DNA of 38,895 bases, taken from IMG/VR virus record IMGVR_UViG_3300028388_001251, positions 1 to 38,895 of that record; one strand, 5' to 3'. Position numbers and translations under genes: made by a program. The notes under the pieces were generated by a model, which saw only the letters and a program-made list of their open reading frames with translations, ran no database searches and was not told where the DNA came from. Below, in pieces: positions 29,376 through 38,531 of this stretch; within the stretch, counting starts at the first letter, position 1, and every line of letters begins with the position of its first letter. This DNA comes from a virus.

Positions 29376-31323
29376 ACTGAGCCTCCTGTGGAGCGGGCTG
29401 GCCGACGCCTTGGCCGCCACCCCGGGCTTTCTCGATCAGCTTCTGCAGCTTTTCAGTGCCGTAGAACATGACCACGTCTTTCGGCATGACGAACTCGCCA
29501 CTGTCCAGCGCAGCAGGCTGCTGCCCGTCGATCATGGCCGGGATAGAGTCAGTCGGAGCGTTCGGGTCTGTGTCTGTAACCATCTTGCCATCCACCTGCG
29601 GCCCCATGAGCCCAGCAAGCGCACCTTCGGCTCCGCCATCAAAGTCAGGCACCACCCCGCCCTCGGCCATGCCGTACACCTGTCGGCTGGCCTGCGCGTT
29701 GGGCTGCATCTGAGGCATCCCGGGCTGGGGCGCTGCCGACTGGGTCTGAGGAGCCATTGTGGCGAACTGCTCGAAAGGAACAGGGCTCAGGTTCATCTGC
29801 CGGGCAGCTTCGACGTACTGCTGGTAGTTCTGTATCGAGGCCACGTTCTGCTGGGGCGGCGGAACCAGCCCCCCTGCGGCGAACGGAATCTCTGGTGCTG
29901 CACCCTCAGCCATCTGCATGGTCCGCGACAGTCCTGTCAGGCTATTCTCTGTGCTGTTGGCCGCCCGAACTGAGAACACTCGCAGCACCTCCAGCATCTG
30001 CCTCAACATTCTATCTTCCGGCGTCTTGCCCTCAGCTGTGCGCTGCCTCTGCTCCGGCGTCAGCTCAGTCGGGTCCTCGACCCCCATAGCAGCCAAAGAG
30101 TTGATCAGGCGCTTGCGAGCGAGAGCCGGGTCGTTGCCGCTCTGGGCTACGAGCACATCGACCTCTTCGTTGAGCATGTTGTAGTGCTGGTGCTCTGCTT
30201 GGTTCATGTCCTCAGAGTAGGGGTTGTAGTGCTGCCCGAACTTCTCGACGTTCATCGCCTTGAAGATGGCGTCGGCCTTCATGTTGTTGAGCGCGCCCCG
30301 ACCAGACATCAGCTCCTGCGCAAGGTCCATGTTGCCGGCCATCTGCGTGTTGGCCAGCTGACCTTGGTTGGCTAGAAACTGTCGCGCAAGTGCACCTTGG
30401 TTGGCTGCATCCTGCCGCTGCACGTCGTACCGCCCCGCTAAATCTGTGGCATCTAGCCGACCTTGGTTGGCCAGAGCCTGCTGCTGCAGGTCGGTCACGC
30501 TATCGACGTCGGTGCCGTACATGCCTTCGCTGTTGTTGTAGAGCGAGGTCAATGCATCGTTGAGCTGCCCGGCGCGGGTGACGTAGGCTCGCAGACCTGC
30601 CGCGGTCAGGGTCTCGCCGTTCACCGACAGGCTGTTGATGATCTCGTTGATGCCGGCCAACTCTTCCTGAGCGCGGCGCACCGCTGGGGGCAGGGCAAGC
30701 CGCGCCCCCGGGCGCTCTGGTGCGGACAGAGCCATCGGTACTCGGGCACCACTGATACGCCCTGCGGCGTCAGCGTTGGACATGCCGTTGGTGGTGCCGA
30801 TAGGCGGGTTCGGCGCGTTGCTGGGGCTCACGTAGCGCGTCGGCTGCTGAGGCGTCTCGGGCAGGTTGTAGAGCGTGCCGACAGTAGAGGGTCCGACGTT
30901 GCCGACCGGTTGGCCTCGATTGGGGAAGTTGTCGAGAGAGGTCAGCGGCAGCTCCCGGTAGGGGGAGGTCGACGGTTGCGGTGCGGGCAGCTGCGGAGCC
31001 GAGATATTCGGAACCTGCGCAGGCATGGACGGCGGGTTGCGCGGGTTGTTCACGTTCGGGGTCACCCGTACTTCGCTGCGCATCCCTTCCTTCGGCGCCG
31101 GAGCAGGCGCGGCCGGAGAGGAGTCTCCGCCGTAGTACCGCCCTTTGTCGCGGCGAGCTTCTGCGTAGTTGCCCTTCATGTGGCGGCCTATCGCGCTGAC
31201 CACACCACCAACAGCGTTCCCCAGACTATTGTCGGAGCGCAGGGAGCCGCGCGACACGTCCCCGATGCTGCGAGGCGGCCTATCTTCTTGCGTGCCCGAC
31301 TGTGCCTGCTTGAGTGCGCTCAT
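29362..31323 (-). CDS. Virion-associated protein with NQG repeats
   Basis: A 653-residue protein, rich in P, Q and N. The N-terminal 200 residues are proline-rich and probably disordered. Around 285-340 there are short repeats built on ANQG (LANQGRLDATDLAG, AANQGALARQF, LANQGQLANTQMAG). The C-terminus carries the segment DSIPAMIDGQQPAALDSGEF, VMPKDVVMFYGTEKLQ, common in podovirus structural proteins that sit next to the large internal protein. GAGGTAGG precedes ATG 31323. Exact virion place (internal, or tail tube) is unknown. Confidence 0.7.
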   Translation of the reverse strand: MSALKQAQSGTQEDRPPRSIGDVSRGSLRSDNSLGNAVGGVVSAIGRHMKGNYAEARRDKGRYYGGDSSPAAPAPAPKEGMRSEVRVTPNVNNPRNPPSMPAQVPNISAPQLPAPQPSTSPYRELPLTSLDNFPNRGQPVGNVGPSTVGTLYNLPETPQQPTRYVSPSNAPNPPIGTTNGMSNADAAGRISGARVPMALSAPERPGARLALPPAVRRAQEELAGINEIINSLSVNGETLTAAGLRAYVTRAGQLNDALTSLYNNSEGMYGTDVDSVTDLQQQALANQGRLDATDLAGRYDVQRQDAANQGALARQFLANQGQLANTQMAGNMDLAQELMSGRGALNNMKADAIFKAMNVEKFGQHYNPYSEDMNQAEHQHYNMLNEEVDVLVAQSGNDPALARKRLINSLAAMGVEDPTELTPEQRQRTAEGKTPEDRMLRQMLEVLRVFSVRAANSTENSLTGLSRTMQMAEGAAPEIPFAAGGLVPPPQQNVASIQNYQQYVEAARQMNLSPVPFEQFATMAPQTQSAAPQPGMPQMQPNAQASRQVYGMAEGGVVPDFDGGAEGALAGLMGPQVDGKMVTDTDPNAPTDSIPAMIDGQQPAALDSGEFVMPKDVVMFYGTEKLQKLIEKARGGGQGVGQPAPQEAQYAPS

Positions 31324-31331
31324 GTCCTACC

Positions 31332-31961
31332 TCACGTCCAGTTCCGCGGCTGCGCCTGCGGGTTGTCCCCCATCGCGCGCCGCGTAAATTCTATCTTGGC
31401 CTGCCGCAAGTGCAGCCCCCACTCACCGTAGAAATCTTTGGCTGCAATCGTCTGCGAGCCGTCAGGGTCGTTGTTCCGCAGCGCCCGGTACGCCGCCCAG
31501 AGACACAGCAAATAGGCCCACTCGTCGTCCAGAGGGATCACTGCGTCGATGTCCAGCGTCTCAGGGGTCACCGCACGCTCAAGCTCCAACGTGTACACAT
31601 CGTCGGGCTGAGGGTAAACCCGTATGTTGCGCTGGCTGGTGTCGGTGCTATACGCCAGCGGTCGGCCAGAGAAGCCGACGGGGGCTTTGGCGCGGCGGGT
31701 GTACGGGGCCAAGTACCGGCCATCGCACAGAATTTCACGTAGGAAAATCGTGTTCTCGGGAAGGGCGTAAAGCCGAGTCCCGGCCACTGTGTTCAGTGTC
31801 TCCAGCGTATCCACGTAGCAATGGGTGGTCCTCGCAAAACGCTTGTGAGCGTCGTTGAGCCCCATCACTAGAAGATCATCCTCGAAGAGCTGAGGAGAAG
31901 GCACGTCCCGCAACACGTGGTTGCGGAGGTGCTCCACCAGATCAATGACCGGAGTCGGCAT
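31332..31961 (-). CDS. Head-tail adaptor protein
   Basis: A 209-residue protein with the pattern of podovirus head-to-tail connectors such as T7 gp11-type: an N-terminal helical LLVMGLNDAHKRFAR, the strand region DTLETLNTVAGTRLYALPENTIFLREILCDGR, and a C-terminal helical part DDEWAYLLCLWAAYRALR. It should bind beneath the portal and link head to tail. Overall length and order (after the capsid gene) fit. GAGGAGAG lies before ATG 31961. Confidence 0.75.
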   Translation of the reverse strand: MPTPVIDLVEHLRNHVLRDVPSPQLFEDDLLVMGLNDAHKRFARTTHCYVDTLETLNTVAGTRLYALPENTIFLREILCDGRYLAPYTRRAKAPVGFSGRPLAYSTDTSQRNIRVYPQPDDVYTLELERAVTPETLDIDAVIPLDDEWAYLLCLWAAYRALRNNDPDGSQTIAAKDFYGEWGLHLRQAKIEFTRRAMGDNPQAQPRNWT

Positions 31962-31973
31962 CGCGCTCTCCTC

Positions 31974-32192
31974 TTACTTGGCCGCAGGCTTAGCTGCAGG
32001 CTTGGGCTCAGTTTCGGCAGGCTTGGGCTCAGTTTCGGCAGGCTTGGGCGCAGTTTCAGCCCCTGCGCCATCGCCGACGGTGGGCATGTCTGCCTCGTCT
32101 GCGGTATCGAACTCAGTATAGCCCTTGAGGCCCTTCAGCTGCTCGGCCGGCAAGAAAAGTTTGCCGTTCTTGTCTCGAAGCATTTTCGCCAT
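31974..32192 (-). CDS. Small protein with TEPKPAE repeats
   Basis: A 72-residue protein. The first half (MAKMLRDKNGKLFLPAEQLKG) is folded-looking; the second half is a low-complexity tail of repeats KPAETEP followed by KPAAKPAAK, encoded by a 21-bp tandem repeat. GGAGGAAA precedes ATG 32192. Placed between the capsid terminator and the adaptor gene. It could be a minor head protein; function unknown. Confidence 0.65.
   Translation of the reverse strand: MAKMLRDKNGKLFLPAEQLKGLKGYTEFDTADEADMPTVGDGAGAETAPKPAETEPKPAETEPKPAAKPAAK
31999..32061. repeat. Three 21-bp tandem repeats
   Basis: Copies at 31999-32019 and 32020-32040 are identical; the third (32041-32061) differs at a few bases. Because the unit is seven codons, copy number can change without shifting the frame. 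It encodes the TEPKPAE repeats. Confidence 0.85.
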
Positions 32193-32210
32193 GATCTTTC
32201 CTCCAGAATC

Positions 32211-32234
32211 AAAAAGGGGGGCACGAGGCCCCCC
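32211..32234 (-). terminator. Rho-independent terminator after the major capsid gene
   Basis: On the minus strand, GGGGGGC, a 5-base loop and GCCCCCC are followed by five T. On plus the T run is 32211-32215 (A) and the stem 32216-32222/32228-32234. It lies 28 bases past the capsid stop, so capsid message ends here in part, giving more capsid than adaptor and downstream proteins. Confidence 0.92.
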
Positions 32235-32261
32235 AGAATTACCCGCGGCTAAGCGGAGTCT

Positions 32262-33218
32262 TTACTGCACGTAGGCAACGCACATCGCCTCGGGCTTGAT
32301 CATCTGGTAGCCGTAGACGACGAGCCCGCGCATGAGATTACCAAAAGTGCTGGTAGAGCGCAGCGTTTCCGTCTTGGTCATTTGCGTCGCGAACGTCGCC
32401 GCATCCTTGTGACCTGCGAGGAAGACCGTACCCCACGCAGGGGCAGTCCCTGCGTTACGAGGGAGCAGGTTGCTGGTGTACACCGTGAACCGGTCGATAC
32501 GACCGACCATACCGTTGCGCAGCGGCGAAGTGCCGTCGCCCGTCAGGCTGGCGTCCTTGATGTCGGACATCTTCAGCAGCGTGGTTGCCCAGAAAGGCAG
32601 CACGAGGAAGCGGCCCGTCTCAGGGACGTTCTGCTCATCCAGCACCTGCCCCATGTAGAGGATGGTGTCGAGGATGTTGGTCTTGTCGATGGCCAGCGCC
32701 GCGGCAGTCGTGCCCAGATCGACGTTGCCGCTGATCCGACCGGCAGTATCGCCAGTGTTCGCCGCGTCGACGTTGGCGGGCAAGAACGCCAGAACCTCGG
32801 TATCGAGGCTGATCTTGAGCTGCTCGGACGAATCTTCAGCCCACAGGTTCATCTGATCGATGTCCTGCTGCTTGGCGATCACGTCGTCGATAGCCGTCTG
32901 GTAGTACAGGCCCTTGTCGATCAGCAGCTCGATGACCGGCGCCTCGGGGAACTCAGTCTCCAGCTGCTGGCCAATCTCGTACTGCTTGATAGACACCGAA
33001 GGCATGGTGCGAATGATTACCTTGTCGCCGTAGCTGGCAATCTCGCCCTCGTAATCGGTGTTCGTGATCTGAGGCAGCACCGACCCGTCGTAGTATTTCT
33101 CGACGAGTTTGGTAGACCAGATTTCAGGGATGAAAGTCCCAGAGTAACTGGTGGGGTGTGCACCTAACGCACCGGGGTAACCCGACGCGGGGTTACTCGC
33201 ACTAATTGGATATGGCAT
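32262..33218 (-). CDS. Major capsid protein
   Basis: A 318-residue coat protein. It has a typical phage capsid start (SGTFIPEIWSTKLVEKYYDGSVLPQITNTDYEGE), followed by GDKVIIRTMPSVSI, a long helix-rich centre (DIDQMNLWAEDSSEQLKISLDTEVLAFL), and the C-terminal part with FLAGHKDAATFATQM, RSTSTFGNLMRGLVVYGYQMIKPEAM. It is preceded by a scaffold gene and ends before a strong terminator, as expected for the most abundant virion protein. GAGGTAA lies before ATG 33218. The HK97-fold is assumed from the family, not visible directly. Confidence 0.92.
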   Translation of the reverse strand: MPYPISASNPASGYPGALGAHPTSYSGTFIPEIWSTKLVEKYYDGSVLPQITNTDYEGEIASYGDKVIIRTMPSVSIKQYEIGQQLETEFPEAPVIELLIDKGLYYQTAIDDVIAKQQDIDQMNLWAEDSSEQLKISLDTEVLAFLPANVDAANTGDTAGRISGNVDLGTTAAALAIDKTNILDTILYMGQVLDEQNVPETGRFLVLPFWATTLLKMSDIKDASLTGDGTSPLRNGMVGRIDRFTVYTSNLLPRNAGTAPAWGTVFLAGHKDAATFATQMTKTETLRSTSTFGNLMRGLVVYGYQMIKPEAMCVAYVQ

Positions 33219-33223
33219 TTCAA

Positions 33224-34237
33224 TTACCTCGCGTAGTCAACGCGCCCTTCTTTTTGGGCCGCGAAAATATCTCGTTGGAGTTCGTCGAACTCTTTTTGAC
33301 TGTAGCTTCGTCGGTTACTGAAAACCTGTGCGATCTCCGTGCGCGTCCACATCTTCTTTTCCGTGGAGCTAGATGGAGTGCTGGTCCTACCTTTCGATGG
33401 TGCTACCTTTTCCTCAAGTGATCGGCTTGCGCTAGGCGCTGGTGCCTCGGCAGGAGAGTCTGTGCTCCCCCCGGTCGGCTGGCCCGCAACCGCCAGATAC
33501 ATCTCGAACAATTCGGCAATGGCTGAAGCATCAAACTTCTGCATTGCAGTGCGTGCGATTTCAACACGAGTTGTTGAGGAGTTCAACCACTGTGTGAACA
33601 ATGGGTCTTGATCTAGGTCACGCCAGTTAGGAACCCGCTCAGTCAGCCGACTCTCGAACCGCTCCTTGCGAGTCTCTGTCGTGGATGCGTGCGTCTCACG
33701 GCTGACGCTCTCGAGCTGGGCAATGCGGTTGCCGAAGTCCCCGACCTCCCGCTGAACAATGCGCTGCACCATGTCGACAAGGTCATCGCCAAAGTCCTCG
33801 CGGTCCCTCGCCTCGACGCTGTTCTGAGGCTCTTGAGTGGGCTGCTCTGCCGCGGGCTCCGGGGCCTGCTGCATCTGCGCTAGCAAAGTGTTCAACCGCT
33901 GGTTCTCGTCGTCCTTCTGCCGGATCATGCCTTGCAGAGTGCGGTACCGCTGGTTCACTTCTTCCAGCTCGCGCCTGAGCTGGGCAACTGAGTCCTCAGC
34001 GGGAGGCACTTCCGGTTCGCGGGGCTCCTGCGCCCCTCCGGTCTGCAGCACAGTTACATTGGGGTCGTCGGTCTGCCCTTCGGCAGGGGGTTGTTCGCCT
34101 TCGCCAGCCTGCTGTGCGGCCTCAGAGTCATCCGACTGTTGCTGCTGGGCCTGAGCTTCTTGCTCCTCGGCCTGACGCTGTGCATACAGCTCGTCGATCT
34201 CTTTGGCGCGCTGCTTAATCTGTCGCGGTGTGGCCAT
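33224..34237 (-). CDS. Capsid scaffolding protein
   Basis: A 337-residue, highly charged protein with long coiled-coil stretches (DSVAQLRRELEEVNQRYRT, QKDDENQRLNTLLAQM), low-complexity Q- and E-rich segments and a basic C-terminal end. This composition and the place between portal and major capsid genes are standard for scaffold proteins, which guide capsid assembly and are then lost. No protease motif is seen, so it is likely released rather than cut. GAGGTAA precedes ATG 34237. Confidence 0.82.
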   Translation of the reverse strand: MATPRQIKQRAKEIDELYAQRQAEEQEAQAQQQQSDDSEAAQQAGEGEQPPAEGQTDDPNVTVLQTGGAQEPREPEVPPAEDSVAQLRRELEEVNQRYRTLQGMIRQKDDENQRLNTLLAQMQQAPEPAAEQPTQEPQNSVEARDREDFGDDLVDMVQRIVQREVGDFGNRIAQLESVSRETHASTTETRKERFESRLTERVPNWRDLDQDPLFTQWLNSSTTRVEIARTAMQKFDASAIAELFEMYLAVAGQPTGGSTDSPAEAPAPSASRSLEEKVAPSKGRTSTPSSSTEKKMWTRTEIAQVFSNRRSYSQKEFDELQRDIFAAQKEGRVDYAR

Positions 34238-34240
34238 GTA

Positions 34241-34444
34241 TTACCTCGGGTCGTGGGTGATGTGTTTTTGTAGTGCTCTGACTACCTTGATGGAGCCTTG
34301 TAACTCGCTGACATTGGTCTGGTCTTTCTCCGTTATCAGCTTGTCTATGTAATCTTGCTCCACCGCACTCAAATACTCAACTACCTTGTTGTACTGCCGC
34401 AGCAACATAAGCTGGTCTAGCTGGGCCTTATCAGGTTGCTTCAT
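34241..34444 (-). CDS. Small protein between portal and scaffold
   Basis: A 67-residue helical protein (DQLMLLRQYNKVVEYLSAVEQDYIDKLI). Small proteins in this position are common in podovirus morphogenesis clusters; their role is not settled. Its start codon overlaps the portal stop (ATGA), so it is coupled to the portal gene. Confidence 0.65.
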   Translation of the reverse strand: MKQPDKAQLDQLMLLRQYNKVVEYLSAVEQDYIDKLITEKDQTNVSELQGSIKVVRALQKHITHDPR

Positions 34445-36498
34445 CCCATCATCCCCGACGGGCTGGCGCTATCCGCGGCCTGCGCGCCGTTTGCGAGCTG
34501 GTCCCCTCCCCCCACAGGGGCGGCGGGCTGCTGAGGCTGGGCCGGAGGCTGCCCGGGCTGCTGAGGCTGGGCCGGAGGCTGCCCGGGCTGCTGAGCCATC
34601 TGCGGAGCGATCTGAGACTCCGGCGGCACGATCTTGTTGACGTCCATGCCCAGCCCCTTGGCGATCTCGCGGAGGACCGACGCCCTTCCTTGCGGGCCGA
34701 CGATCTGGCTGTCGACAGGGTTGTTCGTGATCTGGAGAAACTCGTTGCGGCGCATGCGCAAGGTCTCGAGCTGCATCAGGCTGGCCACACCACGCACCAT
34801 GACCTGCGAGTCGCCTTTGATGCTGTCATCATCGGAGTAGATCATGTTGTGGTCAAACAGCTGCGTAAGCAAAGGCCCCATGACCTTGTTGTCGATGCCT
34901 TGGACGATAGACTTCAGACCCTTGTTCGCGCCATCGAGCAGCATCGACAGCCCAGTGGCTGTGCGACCGGGGCCAGACACCTTGTCCGAACCACTCATGT
35001 ACCGAGGAATCAGCGAGAAGTCATCGGCCAGTGCGTAGAACTTCTCCAGCACCATGAGTAGCTCCTGCACGTTGGTGTTCGGCTGGAAGAAGTCAATCGG
35101 CTTCTCGGTCTTGTTGCTGAACTGCCCGTCGATCACCTGCCATATCTTCCACGGGTACATGTTGGTGATGTCTTCGCCAGCCGGCAGCCGGTCTGTGTTG
35201 ACCACTGCTTGTGGGCCAGAGGCAATCGCCATGTTGTTGCACAGCGAGCGGATCGCGGCATTGCTCACACCCTGAACGTCGGCCAGCACATCGTGCATGC
35301 TGTAGCCCCAGAACTCCCCGGGGATGTTCTCGTAGCAGTCCTTGTAATACGGCCGACGTCCCAGAGGGTCATCGTTGAGCACCGCCTTGATGACGTAGTG
35401 GTCGATCAGGTAAACGGTTGCCTCGTAATACTGCTGCTCGTCCGAAATGCCCTCCATGCCCCACTCTTTGAGGTCCCGGCCAACCACCGGGCCGTGGAAG
35501 ATCAGCATGTCGATCAGCCCACTCCGCGGGGAGTCGCGGTGGGAGTCATGGTCAGGGCCAAGGTCAGCCTCGGAAACCCAGCGGTAGCCGCCGTCTGCCG
35601 ACCGGTCAAGCACAGAACGAATCGCAGCCTCGCTGTAGCCGTCCACCCCGATCAGGGCATACAGGTCTGAGTTGGTGAGCGTGCTGTACTCAATCAGGTA
35701 GCCGTCCTGCGGGTTGTCGACGCCGGGAGCCGGGAAGATGTTGTTCGGGTCGACCGCCTCAAAATCCATGACGACCCGACGCTGAACCTCTGGGATGTAG
35801 ACGCCATCGACCTCAGACCATGTGACACGATCCTTGTGCCGGAAGATCGGCCCCTTGAGCACAGCGCCCGGGTAGGTCACGTAGTACGCGAGGAAGTCTG
35901 CGAACGCCGTAGCGAAGCCTCCCTCCTCCAGCTGGTCGGCAATCAGCGCCTCCATGCGCTCGGCCCGGCGCTCAGCCAAGTCCTTCTTGCGCAGCCGCTC
36001 CATGTCGAGCCGGTCACCCATCATTTGCGCTGCCGAGCTGGGGTCTACGTTCTGGCCTGTCGCAGCCATCTGCGCGAGGGTGTAACTGATCTCCTCCTTC
36101 AGCCGTTCGAGGTCCTCTTCTGGCAAGTCCGGGGACGGGGTAGCCCCGATAGACCACGGCCTCTCACCGTCGGCGAGGAAAACGTCCTTCAGCCACGACT
36201 CGAGCACCCGACTCTTGTTGGCTATGATGCGAGCATACTCAGTAGAAGCGCCGGTCTTCTGAATCTCGGCCAGCTTCTGCGGGGTGTACTCTCCGCGGCG
36301 AGCGTAAGCTGCCTCTCGGAAACGACCCTCAGACTCGCGCTTGTGGTCGCGCGCTTCGTGCCAGCAGTCACGAACGTACCGGGCTAGGCGCTCAATGAAC
36401 TCTTCGGGGTACGCCGCGGTATCCGACGTATCTGCATCTTGCTCTGCCAGCACTTCCTGCGGAGACGCCAGCTTCACCAACCCAATCGCACTCGCCAT
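34441..36498 (-). CDS. Portal protein
   Basis: A 685-residue portal protein, the ring at one capsid vertex through which DNA enters and leaves. Seen are an N-terminal helical part with EFIERLARYVRDCWHEARDH, the region STEYARIIANKSRVLESWLK, the central FLAYYVTYPGAVLKGPIFRH segment, and GEFWGYSMHDVLADVQGVSN near 400. The C-terminus is Q- and P-rich (QQPGQPPAQPQQPGQPP), built by a 30-bp tandem repeat. Order portal, small protein, scaffold, capsid is typical. AAAGAGA precedes the ATG. Confidence 0.92.
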   Translation of the reverse strand: MASAIGLVKLASPQEVLAEQDADTSDTAAYPEEFIERLARYVRDCWHEARDHKRESEGRFREAAYARRGEYTPQKLAEIQKTGASTEYARIIANKSRVLESWLKDVFLADGERPWSIGATPSPDLPEEDLERLKEEISYTLAQMAATGQNVDPSSAAQMMGDRLDMERLRKKDLAERRAERMEALIADQLEEGGFATAFADFLAYYVTYPGAVLKGPIFRHKDRVTWSEVDGVYIPEVQRRVVMDFEAVDPNNIFPAPGVDNPQDGYLIEYSTLTNSDLYALIGVDGYSEAAIRSVLDRSADGGYRWVSEADLGPDHDSHRDSPRSGLIDMLIFHGPVVGRDLKEWGMEGISDEQQYYEATVYLIDHYVIKAVLNDDPLGRRPYYKDCYENIPGEFWGYSMHDVLADVQGVSNAAIRSLCNNMAIASGPQAVVNTDRLPAGEDITNMYPWKIWQVIDGQFSNKTEKPIDFFQPNTNVQELLMVLEKFYALADDFSLIPRYMSGSDKVSGPGRTATGLSMLLDGANKGLKSIVQGIDNKVMGPLLTQLFDHNMIYSDDDSIKGDSQVMVRGVASLMQLETLRMRRNEFLQITNNPVDSQIVGPQGRASVLREIAKGLGMDVNKIVPPESQIAPQMAQQPGQPPAQPQQPGQPPAQPQQPAAPVGGGDQLANGAQAADSASPSGMMG
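34531..34590. repeat. Two perfect 30-bp tandem repeats in the portal gene
   Basis: Bases 34531-34560 and 34561-34590 are identical. They encode ten residues each of the Q- and P-rich C-terminal tail of the portal protein. An expandable, in-frame repeat. Confidence 0.9.
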
Positions 36499-36504
36499 AT
36501 CTCT

Positions 36505-38520
36505 TTACCCTGTTGTCGCTGGCTTAACTACGTAGCTACAGTCCTTCGAGAACTGCTTGCGGTCTTGCACGGATGCTGACACCTGCCCGGACTCGTTTCC
36601 AGATACTCGATGTGATGCACTACCGCTGGCACCCAACGAACTCTGGAAGATCGACGACGCTGACTGTGACAACGCACCTGCAGCACGCAGCTGTGCCTCC
36701 TGATACGCTACATCCAATCTCGCTGTTTGCACAGCTGTATCTGCTGCAAGCCCATCCTCTGCAGTCTTGAGCTGCGCATCTGCTATGGCGATACTGTTCT
36801 GCGCATCGCGGAAGTCAATGTTGGCTGCATTATACTGCCCGGCGTAACGCGCACCTTCCGCACTTGCCCGGCCATAGTCACGAGCGACAGAGTCGGATGC
36901 ACTAAGCGCTCGAAGCACATTTGTCAGGTAGTCTCTCTGCGTGCTCACAGCGGCTCGAAAGCTCTGCAGCTCCGCGTCCATGGCACCTGTGCTGGCAGCT
37001 AGATATTGGCGGTACGCCGACGTGCGATCACCCTCCATAGCCCAAAGCCTACGGTACGCATCAAACTTCTCTTGGTTGACCGCCACCTGCGACGCGGACA
37101 CAGCGACCTCACTCTCGTAGGCTTGGGTCGAGGAGTCGAACCACTCGTAGTATTTGCTGTATGCGCCAATCGCCTCTTTGAAAGATGCGATGTTCTGCTG
37201 GGCGACACCAAGATTCGCCACAACACCCCGCAGCTGTGACTCGTAGACCTCTAGCGGCAGCACCTGCTGCTCTGCGTCCAGCGCCCGCACCTGCGATGCA
37301 ATGCGCAGGGTTCTAGCGTCGGCAGAGAACATATCGGTCTGCGCCTTGAACCGCGCCAACGCCGCGTTGGTGTATTCAATCTCCCCGGAGATCGCTTCGT
37401 TCTGCTGGGCGACTGCTCGAACGTATTGGTTGTACGCCCGGACTTGTTCCGAGACTATCTGCTCCTGCGCACGATAGTTCGACAGCACCATGTTGTACGC
37501 AGCTTCTGCGAGCTTGAGGTTGTAAGCGTAAACCTTGATGTTCTGCCGGATGTAGCGCATGAACAGCGCGAAGTGGTACCGCTCGATCTTGACCGACTCG
37601 GCGATGGCGTTTACTACTACCTCCTGAGACTTTTCGTAGACCTCATTGCGGACCGTCTCAATCGCGTCCTCTCGTTCACGAGCCTCGTTCTCGTAGACAT
37701 CAATCTGCGCTGCCTCTGCTGGGCCAAAAGAGTCTGAGAAGTTCCGCTTGGCCGCGTCTTCCATAATGGCGTCAATGGCTTTTTTGACATCACGATCTAC
37801 CCTAGAAGTGTCTCCGCGGTACAGCTCGCCCTGCAGGGGTATCCACTGATCCAGCAGACCCGATCCCTGCATCAGGCCATGTATGTGAGCACGCAGCGCA
37901 GCGTCGTCCTCGTACCGCAGCTCTGGCTGGAAATCGAGCCGCTCCACATCGACCTCAAGACTCTCCGGCAGCAGGTCGCTGACGTCCAGAGGGCTGAGGT
38001 CTGTCGCCTGAAAAGACTCGGGGATGATAGTGGGCAGCGCCGGCCTCTCCCCCATCACAATCTTCGGGGGCTTCACGTACAGGTCGCTAGGGGGGTCTGG
38101 GATCGTAACGCCGGCGATAGTGGGGTAATCCAAAGGAGGCGACGGCGCCCTCGCGTCCCCGGCCAACTCCGGGCCTTCTGAAGTCTGGTACGTGATGTCA
38201 GGGATCGGTGCCGAGTCAAACTCGTAGTCGATGACCGACTGGACAGCCTTGTACGTCGCCGCTTCCAGTGTGGGTAGCCCCCCTGAAAGAGCAGGGGGTG
38301 TGCCCGGGGCGAAGTTGGGCTCCTCCAGCGAAGCCTCCGCCTGATCAGGCGTGTCGATCTCGAAGACCACCGAACCAATCTCCGGTGCGGGGACCTTCGC
38401 CACCCCCTTTATCTCCTCACGCATCTCACCCGCCGCACGAATCTTGTTGTACAGCGGGCTGCCCTCGCTCAGCGCGAAGTTTGCGACGCCTGCGTAAAGA
38501 TACTGTAAGCAGTCAGCCAT
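36505..38520 (-). CDS. Unknown helical structural protein
   Basis: A 671-residue protein. The first 200 residues are rich in P, D and E and probably extended; from about 250 to 600 it is a long run of helices with heptad-like spacing and many A, Q, Y and E residues (EIEYTNAALARFKAQTDMFS). The end is rich in serine and glycine. No catalytic motif or membrane segment. Its place directly before the portal gene, in the same direction, argues for a virion or assembly role, for example a tail or internal helical protein. GAGGT lies ahead of ATG 38520. Confidence 0.72.
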   Translation of the reverse strand: MADCLQYLYAGVANFALSEGSPLYNKIRAAGEMREEIKGVAKVPAPEIGSVVFEIDTPDQAEASLEEPNFAPGTPPALSGGLPTLEAATYKAVQSVIDYEFDSAPIPDITYQTSEGPELAGDARAPSPPLDYPTIAGVTIPDPPSDLYVKPPKIVMGERPALPTIIPESFQATDLSPLDVSDLLPESLEVDVERLDFQPELRYEDDAALRAHIHGLMQGSGLLDQWIPLQGELYRGDTSRVDRDVKKAIDAIMEDAAKRNFSDSFGPAEAAQIDVYENEAREREDAIETVRNEVYEKSQEVVVNAIAESVKIERYHFALFMRYIRQNIKVYAYNLKLAEAAYNMVLSNYRAQEQIVSEQVRAYNQYVRAVAQQNEAISGEIEYTNAALARFKAQTDMFSADARTLRIASQVRALDAEQQVLPLEVYESQLRGVVANLGVAQQNIASFKEAIGAYSKYYEWFDSSTQAYESEVAVSASQVAVNQEKFDAYRRLWAMEGDRTSAYRQYLAASTGAMDAELQSFRAAVSTQRDYLTNVLRALSASDSVARDYGRASAEGARYAGQYNAANIDFRDAQNSIAIADAQLKTAEDGLAADTAVQTARLDVAYQEAQLRAAGALSQSASSIFQSSLGASGSASHRVSGNESGQVSASVQDRKQFSKDCSYVVKPATTG

Positions 38521-38531
38521 AGGTCATTACC

